A stretch of 64,000 nt of DNA from Acidobacteriota bacterium (GTDB lineage: Bacteria; Acidobacteriota; Holophagae; Acanthopleuribacterales; Acanthopleuribacteraceae). Location: NCBI GenBank assembly GCA_020439745.1, contig JAGQSC010000029.1, forward strand, positions 62,001 to 126,000. The letters run 5' to 3'. Below the pieces are notes generated by a model. The model did no database searches, had not been told where the DNA came from, and saw only the letters and a program-made list of their open reading frames with translations. Shown piece after piece: positions 1 through 8,862 of the stretch (within the stretch, counting starts at the first letter, position 1; every line of letters starts with the position of its first letter). The position numbers were made by a program, and so were the translations under genes.

Positions 1-576
1 AATGAATATCTCAAATACTGAGCCCGGTTGACTGAGGGCATCCACTTCGTAGCGTTCGGTAGTCGGAATGTCGACGCCTTCGCCTGGCTTGATGATGTTG
101 GCCAGAGCGAGTCCGATCATGATGGCGAATAGGCTGGTCATCATGTAGTAGCCGAAGGTTTTCAGCCCGAGCCGGCCCAAGTTCTTGGGATCGCTGACGC
201 CCGCCACGCCCACGATAATGGAGCTCATCACCAGCGGTACGATCACCATCTTTAGGAGACGAATGAAGATCTCGCCGATCGGGTGCATGAAGGTGGTAGG
301 CACGGCAAAGGCGCGACCCGCCCACCAGAACAACGCACCGCAGACCATCGCCATAATGATGTGCCAGTGTAGCTTCATGCCTTTGAAATAACCCCAAATA
401 ATGGGTGCAAATAACGCTGTAAACACAAGGGCGTGGAGAAGATAAACGGCTTGAAACCCGTGGTTTTGGATCCCCAGTGCAAAACAAACCATGACAAAAA
501 CAATTGCGATGGCACTGCCCGACCGTTTGAGCACTGGGACCCCCATGACGACACTTGGATTCTTTTGCCCGATCAT
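1..576 (-). CDS. Dicarboxylate/amino acid:cation symporter (DAACS family), 5' part
   Basis: The reading frame is open through the left edge of the window, so only the N-terminal ~192 residues are present. From about residue 66 it reads as the first DAACS transmembrane segments (LHWHIIMAMVCGALF, then GEIFIRLLKMVIVPLV and GVAGVSDPKNLGRLG), as in GltP/DctA Na+- or H+-coupled glutamate and C4-dicarboxylate carriers. Unusually, one or two extra hydrophobic segments precede this core (around SAIAIVFVMVCFALG and ALVFTALFAPIIW). I placed the start at the ATG at 576; in-frame ATGs at 546, 492 and 378 are alternatives, and 378 would give a conventional N-terminus. It is transcribed divergently from glmS. 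Family assignment is firm; substrate and start are not. Confidence 0.8.
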   Translation of the reverse strand, partial: MIGQKNPSVVMGVPVLKRSGSAIAIVFVMVCFALGIQNHGFQAVYLLHALVFTALFAPIIWGYFKGMKLHWHIIMAMVCGALFWWAGRAFAVPTTFMHPIGEIFIRLLKMVIVPLVMSSIIVGVAGVSDPKNLGRLGLKTFGYYMMTSLFAIMIGLALANIIKPGEGVDIPTTERYEVDALSQPGSVFEIFI

Positions 577-661
577 AGGGAGCGCCCAGGACACTGTCAA
601 GCGCGTGAACCTGTTGCGCAAAAGACACACCCATGAGTCAGCTAATCGGCGCGGATCGTTG

Positions 662-667
662 TATAAT
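662..667 (+). promoter_or_regulatory. Putative -10 box of glmS
   Basis: A perfect TATAAT lies 59 bases upstream of the glmS start in the 150-base divergent intergenic region. No good -35 hexamer is visible 16-18 bases upstream, so this is only a partial sigma70-type match. Confidence 0.4.
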
Positions 668-726
668 CACGATATTTGGTCATGGCATATGGATTGCTCT
701 AGAGGCAGCGCGGAGGGTTTTGAACT

Positions 727-2553
727 ATGTGTGGAATCGTAGGTTACGTGGGTCACAAAAAGGCTGCACCCATTCTGATTCATGGACTGAAACGTCTGGA
801 ATACCGCGGATACGATTCCGCCGGCATGGTGACGATTGACAAGAATGGCGCCAACCGATTTCGCGTGGTGGGTCGGGTCCAGAATTTGGACCATGCCATC
901 AGCGACATCGATTTGAAGATGACCTGCGGCATCGCGCATACCCGTTGGGCCACGCATGGCAAACCCACTGAAACCAACGCCCACCCCCATACCGACAACG
1001 AAGGTCGGTATTACCTGGTCCACAACGGCATCATTGAGAACCATGCCAAGTTGCGCAGCCAACTGGAATCGGAAGGCGTAGAGTTCGTATCGGAAACGGA
1101 TACAGAAGCGCTGGTGCACTTGATTTCCAAGTTCCACGACCAGTCGCTTGAGACGGCGGTTGAGAAGGCGCTGCGCCATGTGGAAGGGACTTTTGGCATC
1201 GCGGTGACCTGCATTGATGAACCCAGCAAGATTGTATGCGGTCGTCGCGGTAGCCCGATTGTGCTCGGTGTGGGCATGAACGAAATGTTCGTGGCCAGCG
1301 ATGTGAGTGCTCTGATTCAGTACACCGATCAGGTGATCTATTTAGAAGATAACGAAATGGCCGTGGTCACCCCTGACGAATACCAGATACGCACCCTGGA
1401 CAATAAACCGATCGCCAGGGAGACTTTGCAGATTGAATGGACCATGGAAGATGAGGACTTGGGATCGTTTCCTCACTACATGTTGAAAGAGATCTTTGAA
1501 CAGCCAACCACGGTGGATAACGCGATGCGTGGCCGCGTGGTGCTTGGCGAAGGATGCTCCAAGTTAGGAGGTCTCCAGTCGAAGATCGACCAGATCAAGC
1601 GGCTCAAGAAGATTGTGATAGTGTCCTGCGGCACGTCCTATCATGCAGGCATGGTGGGCCGCTACATATTTGAACAGCTCACGGATACCGCAGTCGAAGT
1701 GGAACTGGCCTCTGAATTCCGTTACCGCAAACTGCGTCTGGACGAAACCACCGGGGTGCTTGCCATTTCTCAGTCGGGCGAAACAGCCGACACGCTGGCT
1801 GCTATCCGAGAGGCCCGACGCAAGGGCGCATTGACGATTGGTTTGGTGAATGTGGTGGGTTCCACCATTGCCCGTGAAACCGATGTGGGCGTCTATTGCC
1901 ATGCGGGCCCAGAGATTGGGGTTGCATCCACCAAGATTTTTGTATCTCAGCTGGTGATCCTGAACCTGATTGCGTTGCTGATTGGCCGCTACCAATCTGT
2001 TTCATTGAGTGAAGGCGTCGATCTGCTCAAAGCCATGATGGAGCTGCCCAGCCAAATCCAACAGATCCTCAGTCGAGCGGCCCAAATTGAAGACCTCGCT
2101 CGTCGTTTCACCAAGGTCCAATCGTTTCTGTTTATTGGGCGTCAGCTCCACTATCCGGTGGCCTTGGAAGGGGCATTGAAGCTCAAGGAAATCTCGTATA
2201 TTCACGCTGAAGGTTATGCGGCAGGCGAGATGAAACATGGACCCATCTCGCTGATCGATGCGGATTTTCCGACGATCGCCATTGCCACCAAGGACGCCAC
2301 CTACGAAAAGATGATCTCCAACATCCAGGAGATCAGGGCGCGAAGTGGGCCAATCATCGCCGTGGCCACCGAAGGTGACATAGGCATTCGCGAATCCGCG
2401 GATATGGTGATGTACATTCCCGAGACGCATGATCTACTGCAACCGATCCTCTCAGTCATCCCATTGCAGTTGTTTGCCTACTACTGTGCCCTGTATCGCG
2501 GTTGTGAAATAGACAAGCCTCGAAACCTGGCAAAAAGTGTGACGGTGGAATAG
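727..2553 (+). CDS. glmS: Glutamine--fructose-6-phosphate aminotransferase (isomerizing)
   Basis: GlmS makes glucosamine-6-phosphate from fructose-6-phosphate and glutamine, the first step towards UDP-GlcNAc for peptidoglycan and LPS. The 608-residue length is normal. Met1 is followed directly by the catalytic Cys2 (MCGIVGYVG) of the class II glutamine amidotransferase domain, with the conserved AHTRWATHG segment near residue 72. Two SIS isomerase domains follow (VSCGTSYHAG near residue 300; LEGALKLKEISY near residue 480), and the protein ends in the typical LAKSVTVE. A GGAGG-like site (cggaggg) precedes the ATG. It is a single-gene unit between the divergent symporter and the act operon. The short leader offers no room for a glmS ribozyme and none was seen. 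Confidence 0.97.
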   Translation: MCGIVGYVGHKKAAPILIHGLKRLEYRGYDSAGMVTIDKNGANRFRVVGRVQNLDHAISDIDLKMTCGIAHTRWATHGKPTETNAHPHTDNEGRYYLVHNGIIENHAKLRSQLESEGVEFVSETDTEALVHLISKFHDQSLETAVEKALRHVEGTFGIAVTCIDEPSKIVCGRRGSPIVLGVGMNEMFVASDVSALIQYTDQVIYLEDNEMAVVTPDEYQIRTLDNKPIARETLQIEWTMEDEDLGSFPHYMLKEIFEQPTTVDNAMRGRVVLGEGCSKLGGLQSKIDQIKRLKKIVIVSCGTSYHAGMVGRYIFEQLTDTAVEVELASEFRYRKLRLDETTGVLAISQSGETADTLAAIREARRKGALTIGLVNVVGSTIARETDVGVYCHAGPEIGVASTKIFVSQLVILNLIALLIGRYQSVSLSEGVDLLKAMMELPSQIQQILSRAAQIEDLARRFTKVQSFLFIGRQLHYPVALEGALKLKEISYIHAEGYAAGEMKHGPISLIDADFPTIAIATKDATYEKMISNIQEIRARSGPIIAVATEGDIGIRESADMVMYIPETHDLLQPILSVIPLQLFAYYCALYRGCEIDKPRNLAKSVTVE

Positions 2554-2841
2554 AAAAACAGGGCTGAAGCCGATACTCTGTGACCCAAGTCACGGAAAAA
2601 ACGCAACTTGGCCCCCTGTTTCTACGTAATTCCTTCGGTCTCTTTGTGTTCACGCACTGTGGCAAAACGGAGTGCCTGACCGGATTTTTGCGCGCGGTTG
2701 GGCGGTCGGTTCTGCGATACCCAAAAAATGTCCCTACATTTTTGCCATCAAATTGGGTAAGATAGGCGCGTTTGCCTGCAAGCAATGGCGGGCGTTTTTG
2801 GCGTTTTGGCCCTTATAAATTGAACACAATAGGGACGTCCC

Positions 2842-3399
2842 ATGAAGAATCGCAAGAAGCAGTTTGGAGCTATTTCCCTGCTCATTGGTCTCGGTGTGCT
2901 GGCGATTTCGCTGACCGCCTTTCAAAACAGCGCTTCTCCGCCCGCTCGGAGAGCCGATGTTCAGTTCGACGCTTATCAGCCCGAACAACCCATTGCTTAT
3001 AGCCATAAGCTACATGCCGGGGATCTGGGTATTCCCTGTGAGTATTGTCATACCTACGCACGCCGTTCGCGGACTGCAGGCATTCCTGCCATGGAACAAT
3101 GTATGGCCTGTCATCAGATCCTGGCCACAGACAGGCCTGCCATTCAGCAAATGGCTGCCATGTTTGAAAAGAACGAGGCGATCGAATGGGTGAAGGTACA
3201 CGACCTACCCGACTTCGTCTATTTCTCGCATAAACGACACGTAAGTGCGGGGTTCGAGTGCCAAACATGTCATGGTCCCATTGAGACCATGGAAGTCGTA
3301 TCGAGAGAAGCACCGCTGACCATGGGCTGGTGTGTTAACTGTCATCGCGAGCATCGCGAACAAGGCGCGTCACTCGACTGCCTGGTCTGCCATAAGTAA
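2842..3399 (+). CDS. actA: Alternative complex III pentaheme cytochrome c subunit ActA
   Basis: First gene of the operon for Alternative Complex III, a membrane quinol:electron-acceptor oxidoreductase that replaces cytochrome bc1. The 185-residue protein has an N-terminal hydrophobic anchor or signal (residues ~8-26) and exactly five CxxCH heme-c sites: CEYCH, CMACH, CQTCH, CVNCH and CLVCH. Paired SHK/SHKRH histidines (YSHKLH, FSHKRH) are probable distal ligands. This is the expected ActA architecture. actB follows after 12 bases. The 288 bases upstream, after glmS, hold no gene, no tRNA and no promoter I would defend. Confidence 0.93.
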   Translation: MKNRKKQFGAISLLIGLGVLAISLTAFQNSASPPARRADVQFDAYQPEQPIAYSHKLHAGDLGIPCEYCHTYARRSRTAGIPAMEQCMACHQILATDRPAIQQMAAMFEKNEAIEWVKVHDLPDFVYFSHKRHVSAGFECQTCHGPIETMEVVSREAPLTMGWCVNCHREHREQGASLDCLVCHK

Positions 3400-3411
3400 G
3401 GAGAACGGTTC

Positions 3412-6400
3412 GTGACAAACGGAATGAAACGTCGTAACTTTCTGGCCCTCATGGGCATGAGTGGTGCAGCAGCTACTTTGAGCTGCGGCGATCAGTCACA
3501 ATTTGAAGAAACTTGGAAGCCTTGGGTTCACCCGGTTGACGGCATGATCCCCTACGTGCCCCACTATTACGCCACGCACTGTGCAGAAGCCGGCGATGCT
3601 GGCCTGTGGGTGAAGGTGGTTGATGGCCGTGCAGTGAAGATTGAAGGCAACCCCAATCACCCTTTAAATCTGGGTGGTTTGACGGCTCGCACCCAATCGG
3701 TGATTCAAGCATTGTACGGTGCTGACCGAGTCCGCAAACCACGCCTGAAGAACGGCAAAGAAATCAGTTGGTTTGAAGCGCGTACTTTGTTGGAGTCCAA
3801 GCTTCAAGCAGCTAAGGGCAAGAATGTGTCCGCACTGACGGGACCCATGTCGGGTGCAAAGCTCGAAGTTTGGTCCTCGTTTATTGGTAGCATGGGGGCC
3901 GGCCGGGTCACGCAATACGAAGCTCTGAACCAAGCGCCTTTAGCGCGTGCCAGTGAAATGGTCTTTGGCCAAGCCAAGATCCCCCTGTTCAGGCTGAGCG
4001 GTGCAGATTTCGTTTTGGGATTTGGTGCCCAATTCATGGAAACTTGGGGTGCCGTTGAATTTCAGTCTCGAGGATTGGCCGATGCCATGTCGCCGTCCGG
4101 TCACCGAGCCATGTTTGTGCAGGCTGAGCCCAAGCTCACAGCCACTGGCGCCAAGGCCGATCAATGGTTGGCGATTGCGCCCGGTAGCGAAACGGCGCTT
4201 GCCGTAGCGATTCTCCACGAAGTGGCCGCTCACAGCGAGCACCTGTCCGCATCTGAAAAAGCGATGGTTGATGCGCTGACCAAGGATTGGAATCTGGACC
4301 GTGCCTCACAGGCAACGGGCATCTCAGTGAACAAACTCCATCACTTAGTGGAATCTTTGGGTCACGCAAAGATGGCAGTCGCCATGCCTGGGGAAGATCT
4401 CTCGCTGGGCCACGATGCGTTGAAACATCACGTTGCCGTGTTGCTGCTCAACAAGGCGCTGGGTGCAATTGGACCACGAGTGGATTACACCCACGGGAAA
4501 CCCGCCAGTTTGATTCCTTCCCACGAAGATATCGCCGGATTGCTGACGGATATCAACGCACGGAAAGTAGATGTGCTGGTGATCAAGGACGTGAATCCAG
4601 CTTACAGCTTGCCTACAGACACTGACTTCTCGAAGGCGCTCACTCAGGTTGGTTTTACAGTTGCATTGGCAACGAACGATAACGAAACAACGGCCTTGGC
4701 TGATCTTGTGATTCCCGTCGCACATGATTTGGAGTCCTGGGGTGACAGGGCTAGTTACGGCGACATGCACCTATTGCAACAAGCAGTCATGACCACGCGC
4801 TTTGAAGCACCACAAGCTGAGGACATCCTGATGTCACTCACCAACCAATTCAGTGAAGGTGCATTTGCCGAAGAGAATTTCCGTGACTACTTGAAAACGC
4901 GTTGGTTGGCTAAGCACGATGCCAACGGAGAAGGCGAAGCGTTCTGGGTAGCCAGCCTCAAAGAGGGTGGCGTGCTGACGCTCGGCGAGTCCGGCGAAAG
5001 CTTGGCCGTGTCGGCCAATTTGCGTAGCGATTTGTTCCGTGACTACAGCCCACATCGCGTCAGTGCACTCACGCTGAAAATTCACCCTTCAAGTCGTTTC
5101 GGTGATGGATGTGCTGCCAACCGCGGCTGGATGCAAGAAATACCTGACCCCATGACCGGTGTCGTTTGGGGTTCTTGGTTGGAGATTTCCGAACACACGG
5201 CATCAGAATACAACGTCAAACAAAATGACTTGGTCAAACTGAACGTGGGTAACACGTCGGTTGAGGTGCCTATCATGATTTCTGCGACCATCCGCGACGG
5301 CGTCGTGGCCATGGGAACGGGGTTGGGCCATGAGTCGTTTGGTGCCGCTTACAATCGCGGGATCAACGCGTTCCACTTCTTGACGCAAACCATCACGGAC
5401 GGCGGACAATTCACCTCCGGTCCGATGGCGGTTAGCATCAGTGCCACTGGACGAAAGGAGTCCATTGTCACGACACACGTACCTGGATTGGGAGACCGCA
5501 TCTCACAACCTCTGACGGGAACCGTCAAAGGAATCCCGATCGCCGGCCAGCCCGTGAGCCGAGATCGAGACGTCTACATGACCATGAGTTTGGCGGATTT
5601 CCAACACGGAGGAGGAGACCACGGGCACGGTCACCATTCGGCAGCACCAGCAGAGTCCATGTTCCCGGTTCACGTAGACCAGAACTTTTATCCCGATCGC
5701 ACCGACACGAAAGTGTTCAAGGATCGCGAGGAGACTTTCTACGATGACTACAAATGGGAAATGAGCATTGACCTGAACCGCTGCAATGGTTGTGGCGCCT
5801 GTGTCACTGCCTGTTACGCGGAGAACAATCTCCCCGTTATGGGACGTGACCAGGTCGCCAAGGGCCGTGAAATGAGTTGGGTACGCATCAATCGCTACGT
5901 GGCTTTCCACGAGGAGGGTGGCGAGATTCGCACCGAAGTGGCGTTCATGCCCATGATGTGTCAACAGTGCGGAAACGCCCCTTGCGAGTCAGTATGTCCG
6001 TCGCTGGCAACCTATCACACACGGGAAGGCTTGAATGCGATGGTCTACAACCGCTGTGTGGGCACACGGTATTGCGCCAACAACTGCACCTACAAGGTTC
6101 GTCGATTCAACTGGTTTGATCCCGAGTTCGAAGGGGACCTGAATTGGCAACTGAATCCTGCGGTTTCCACTCGGCGCCGCGGGGTGATGGAGAAGTGCAC
6201 CTTTTGCGTACACCGAATACGTGAAGCCAAGGACAAGGCTCGTGACGAAAATCGCAAGGTTCGCGATGGTGAGATGGTCACAGCCTGTCAGCAGGCATGT
6301 CCTTCGAAAGCGATCGAGTTCGGAAACGCTTCAGATCACGATTCCGTGGTTGCGAAGAAAGCGCATGAACCTCATGCATACAGATCATTGGATGCTCATA

Positions 6401-6465
6401 TCATGACAAAGCCGGCGATTTCTTACTTAAAGAAAGTGACGCTGAGCGACCAAGCGCATTCCTAA
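3412..6465 (+). CDS. actB: Alternative complex III iron-sulfur/molybdopterin-like subunit ActB
   Basis: ActB is the large periplasmic subunit of Alternative Complex III. Residues ~1-740 form a domain related to molybdopterin oxidoreductases, which in this family carries no Mo cofactor. From ~residue 780 comes a ferredoxin-like part. Its cysteines fall in groups (CNGCGACVTAC near 791; CQQCGNAPCESVC; NRCVGTRYCANNC; CTFCVH; CQQACP) and total 15, which matches three [4Fe-4S] plus one [3Fe-4S] cluster, as known for ActB. The N-terminus KRRNFLALMG is a Tat twin-arginine signal, so the subunit is exported folded. Start is the GTG at 3412 behind a GGAG; the ATG at 3424 is an alternative. actC follows after 9 bases. 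Confidence 0.95.
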   Translation: MTNGMKRRNFLALMGMSGAAATLSCGDQSQFEETWKPWVHPVDGMIPYVPHYYATHCAEAGDAGLWVKVVDGRAVKIEGNPNHPLNLGGLTARTQSVIQALYGADRVRKPRLKNGKEISWFEARTLLESKLQAAKGKNVSALTGPMSGAKLEVWSSFIGSMGAGRVTQYEALNQAPLARASEMVFGQAKIPLFRLSGADFVLGFGAQFMETWGAVEFQSRGLADAMSPSGHRAMFVQAEPKLTATGAKADQWLAIAPGSETALAVAILHEVAAHSEHLSASEKAMVDALTKDWNLDRASQATGISVNKLHHLVESLGHAKMAVAMPGEDLSLGHDALKHHVAVLLLNKALGAIGPRVDYTHGKPASLIPSHEDIAGLLTDINARKVDVLVIKDVNPAYSLPTDTDFSKALTQVGFTVALATNDNETTALADLVIPVAHDLESWGDRASYGDMHLLQQAVMTTRFEAPQAEDILMSLTNQFSEGAFAEENFRDYLKTRWLAKHDANGEGEAFWVASLKEGGVLTLGESGESLAVSANLRSDLFRDYSPHRVSALTLKIHPSSRFGDGCAANRGWMQEIPDPMTGVVWGSWLEISEHTASEYNVKQNDLVKLNVGNTSVEVPIMISATIRDGVVAMGTGLGHESFGAAYNRGINAFHFLTQTITDGGQFTSGPMAVSISATGRKESIVTTHVPGLGDRISQPLTGTVKGIPIAGQPVSRDRDVYMTMSLADFQHGGGDHGHGHHSAAPAESMFPVHVDQNFYPDRTDTKVFKDREETFYDDYKWEMSIDLNRCNGCGACVTACYAENNLPVMGRDQVAKGREMSWVRINRYVAFHEEGGEIRTEVAFMPMMCQQCGNAPCESVCPSLATYHTREGLNAMVYNRCVGTRYCANNCTYKVRRFNWFDPEFEGDLNWQLNPAVSTRRRGVMEKCTFCVHRIREAKDKARDENRKVRDGEMVTACQQACPSKAIEFGNASDHDSVVAKKAHEPHAYRSLDAHIMTKPAISYLKKVTLSDQAHS

Positions 6466-6474
6466 GGGGCTGTT

Positions 6475-7818
6475 GTGAAAGAAATTAATTTTCCATACAA
6501 AGATATCAACAGAGACATTCTGCGATCGCTGGAAAAGCCAGGCCTCCTGTATGTAGCCATCGTCAGTATGGTCGTAGCCGGCGTTATTTTCGGCGGTTAT
6601 TGTTGGGGCTACCAGTTGGTGAAAGGCATGGGTGTAGCTGGCCTGAACCATCCCGTAGGGTGGGGTGTTTACATTACGGACTTTGTGTTTTGGGTCGGTA
6701 TTGGCCATGCTGGTACGTTGATTTCGGCGATCCTCTTCTTGTTCCGTGCACGTTGGCGCAACGCCATTTTCCGCAGCGCGGAGGCCATGACGATTTTCGC
6801 GGTGATGACCGCAGGTTTGTTCCCCGTGATTCACGTAGGGCGGGCCTGGGTCGCCTGGTGGTTGATTCCCTATCCCAACCAACGTGAATTGTGGGTCAAC
6901 TTCCGCTCACCTCTTTTGTGGGATGTGTTTGCGGTCAGTACTTACTTTTCGGTATCCGTTCTGTTCTTCAGCCTGGGGCTTGTGCCTGACGTTGCCGTCA
7001 TTCGTGACAAAGCCAAAGGCCTTCGACGGTCTATCTATCGCTACATTGCGCTCGGCTGGGCGAGCACTACGGAACAATGGCGACATTACATGGCCGGTTA
7101 CGGGTTCTTGGCTGCATTGGCCACACCGCTCGTGCTTTCCGTGCATTCCGTTGTTTCTTGGGACTTTGCGGTGTCCATCGTACCTGGTTGGCACTCAACG
7201 ATCTTCGCACCCTATTTTGTGGCGGGCGCTGTGTTCTCCGGTATGGCCATGGTGGTGACCATCCTGATTCCTTTCCGCAAGATATTTGGAATTGAGAAAT
7301 ACCTCACGCCTTGGCATTTCGACAATATGGGCAAGTTGATCGTCTTAACGTCGACCATTGTGTCGTACGCCTACGCCACCGAATACTTCATTGCTTATTA
7401 TGGTGATGATCCCTTTGAACAGTTCATCTTCTGGGAACGGACTTTTGGTCACTACGCCCTGCCATTCTGGTTGATGGTGATTTGCAACTGCATTGTGCCC
7501 ATCCCGCTCTGGTTCCCGAAAGTACGTCGTCACCTGCCTACCTTTTTTGTCCTGTCTATCTTTATCAACGTGGGCATGTGGTTTGAGCGATTCAACATCA
7601 TCGTTTCGTCGCTAGCCCAAGATTACGATCCATTCGCTTGGGGATGGTACGTACCGTCCTGGGTAGAAATGGGCATTACGCTGGGTTCCTTCTGCTGGTT
7701 CTTCATGTGGTTCTTGTTATTTATCAAGTACTTCCCGGCCATGGCCATCACGGAAATGAAGGAGATTGCAGATCCCCCCATGAAACATGCGTCAGCCGGC
7801 CATATGGAGGTGGCTTGA
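6475..7818 (+). CDS. actC: Alternative complex III NrfD-like membrane subunit ActC
   Basis: 447-residue polytopic membrane protein of the NrfD/PsrC family with about ten hydrophobic segments, for example VAIVSMVVAGVIFGGYCWGY near residue 23. In Alternative Complex III, ActC carries the quinol-binding site and is the paralogue of ActF, seen here further downstream. The start is GTG at 6475. It is followed immediately by actD: the stop codon ends one base before the actD ATG, which suggests translational coupling. Confidence 0.94.
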   Translation: MKEINFPYKDINRDILRSLEKPGLLYVAIVSMVVAGVIFGGYCWGYQLVKGMGVAGLNHPVGWGVYITDFVFWVGIGHAGTLISAILFLFRARWRNAIFRSAEAMTIFAVMTAGLFPVIHVGRAWVAWWLIPYPNQRELWVNFRSPLLWDVFAVSTYFSVSVLFFSLGLVPDVAVIRDKAKGLRRSIYRYIALGWASTTEQWRHYMAGYGFLAALATPLVLSVHSVVSWDFAVSIVPGWHSTIFAPYFVAGAVFSGMAMVVTILIPFRKIFGIEKYLTPWHFDNMGKLIVLTSTIVSYAYATEYFIAYYGDDPFEQFIFWERTFGHYALPFWLMVICNCIVPIPLWFPKVRRHLPTFFVLSIFINVGMWFERFNIIVSSLAQDYDPFAWGWYVPSWVEMGITLGSFCWFFMWFLLFIKYFPAMAITEMKEIADPPMKHASAGHMEVA

Positions 7819-7819
7819 A

Positions 7820-8326
7820 ATGAAAGCAACAGTATCCGGCGTTCTCGGCATCTTCAGCCATATGGACGTTTTGATTGAAGCCATCACGAAGTTTCGCGGC
7901 GAGGGTCGAACCGATATCACGGTTTATACCCCGACACCGCGTCACGAGCTCGCGCATGCCATGGAAGAAAAGGTGAGCCCCGTTCGGTTATGGACCCTTA
8001 TCGGTGGATTGACCGGGTGCACGACGGGCTACTTGTTTACGTCGTTTGTGTCCTTAGACTGGATTCTTCCCACCTCTGGTAAAGCTGTGGTCTCTCTTCA
8101 GGCATACACCGTGATTGCCTTTGAGTTGACGATTCTGTTCGGCTCTATCTTCACAATCATGGGCATCATTAATCACGCCAGAATGTTCCGCAAACGAACC
8201 CTGCCATATGACGATCGGTTTACGGAAGATAAATTCGGCATTTTTGTTCCGTGTGGCGAAGGCGACTACGATAGCGTGTCGTCGACCATGCGGGACCGCG
8301 GTGCCGAGGAGGTGTCTTGTGGTTAA
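7820..8326 (+). CDS. actD: Alternative complex III membrane subunit ActD (DUF3341)
   Basis: 168-residue protein with the ActD pattern: a soluble N-terminal part (residues ~1-60, MKATVSGVLGIFSHMDVLI), two transmembrane helices (~62-82 and ~92-120), and a cytoplasmic tail. ActD is the small membrane subunit found between actC and actE in all complete operons. I start it at ATG 7820 because GGAGGTGG lies just upstream inside the end of actC; a longer in-frame reading would begin inside actC. The stop overlaps the start of actE by eight bases. Confidence 0.9.
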   Translation: MKATVSGVLGIFSHMDVLIEAITKFRGEGRTDITVYTPTPRHELAHAMEEKVSPVRLWTLIGGLTGCTTGYLFTSFVSLDWILPTSGKAVVSLQAYTVIAFELTILFGSIFTIMGIINHARMFRKRTLPYDDRFTEDKFGIFVPCGEGDYDSVSSTMRDRGAEEVSCG

Positions 8327-8852
8327 CAAGCGCTTTTTCTGGATTGCAGGTCTGATCTTGGCCACGCTGTTGATGGTGGCCGGTAACAGCCGACCTTATC
8401 GGTGGTGGCCCATCAACGACATGTCTGAACAGCCCAATATCAAACCTTTTCACGAGAATTCCCTGCGCGAACCGGCACCTGGTTCCATCGCAGTGGATCA
8501 ATGGGACGCCGTACCGCAACGCGCATTATTCATGACTGGCGAAGCGGATATGGTGAACCCTTTCGAAGCCACGCCAGAATCTGTGGCGACCGGGCAAAAA
8601 CTCTTCAATATCTACTGCATCTCGTGCCACGGAAAAGAGATGCGCAACGACCCAGGTTACCAGTCACCGGTACAGGCCAAGGGCATGCCCGGTGTGAATA
8701 TTGAAATCACCCGCATTCGCAGCGACGGTTACCTGTTTGCCACGCTCACGCATGGTTCAGCGATTATGAAACGCTATTCATATCATCTGAGCCCAGAAGA
8801 ACGCTGGCATGTCATCAATTACATCCACCATCTGCAACAGATGGGTCAATAG
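8319..8852 (+). CDS. actE: Alternative complex III monoheme cytochrome c subunit ActE
   Basis: 177-residue cytochrome c with one N-terminal membrane anchor (FFWIAGLILATLLMVAG) and a single heme site CISCH near residue 102. ActE is the monoheme subunit that probably passes electrons on to an oxidase or soluble carrier. The GTG start at 8319 has an excellent GAGGAGG six bases upstream, within the end of actD, and the two genes overlap by eight bases. Longer in-frame readings that begin inside actD are shadows. The methionine in the downstream IMKRYS segment is a candidate sixth heme ligand. Confidence 0.9.
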   Translation: MVNKRFFWIAGLILATLLMVAGNSRPYRWWPINDMSEQPNIKPFHENSLREPAPGSIAVDQWDAVPQRALFMTGEADMVNPFEATPESVATGQKLFNIYCISCHGKEMRNDPGYQSPVQAKGMPGVNIEITRIRSDGYLFATLTHGSAIMKRYSYHLSPEERWHVINYIHHLQQMGQ

Positions 8853-8862
8853 GTTGGGACTC

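Noticed and set aside
11-634. A 207-codon open frame on the minus strand at the left edge
   Set aside because: The sequence is low in hydrophobic order and the other minus-strand frame, open through the edge, is a clear DAACS symporter.
577-726. A possible glmS ribozyme or riboswitch leader
   Set aside because: The leader after the -10 box is about 50 bases and lacks the ribozyme core.
2554-2841. A tRNA or small RNA gene between glmS and actA
   Set aside because: No cloverleaf, T-loop pattern or hairpin with T-run could be built.
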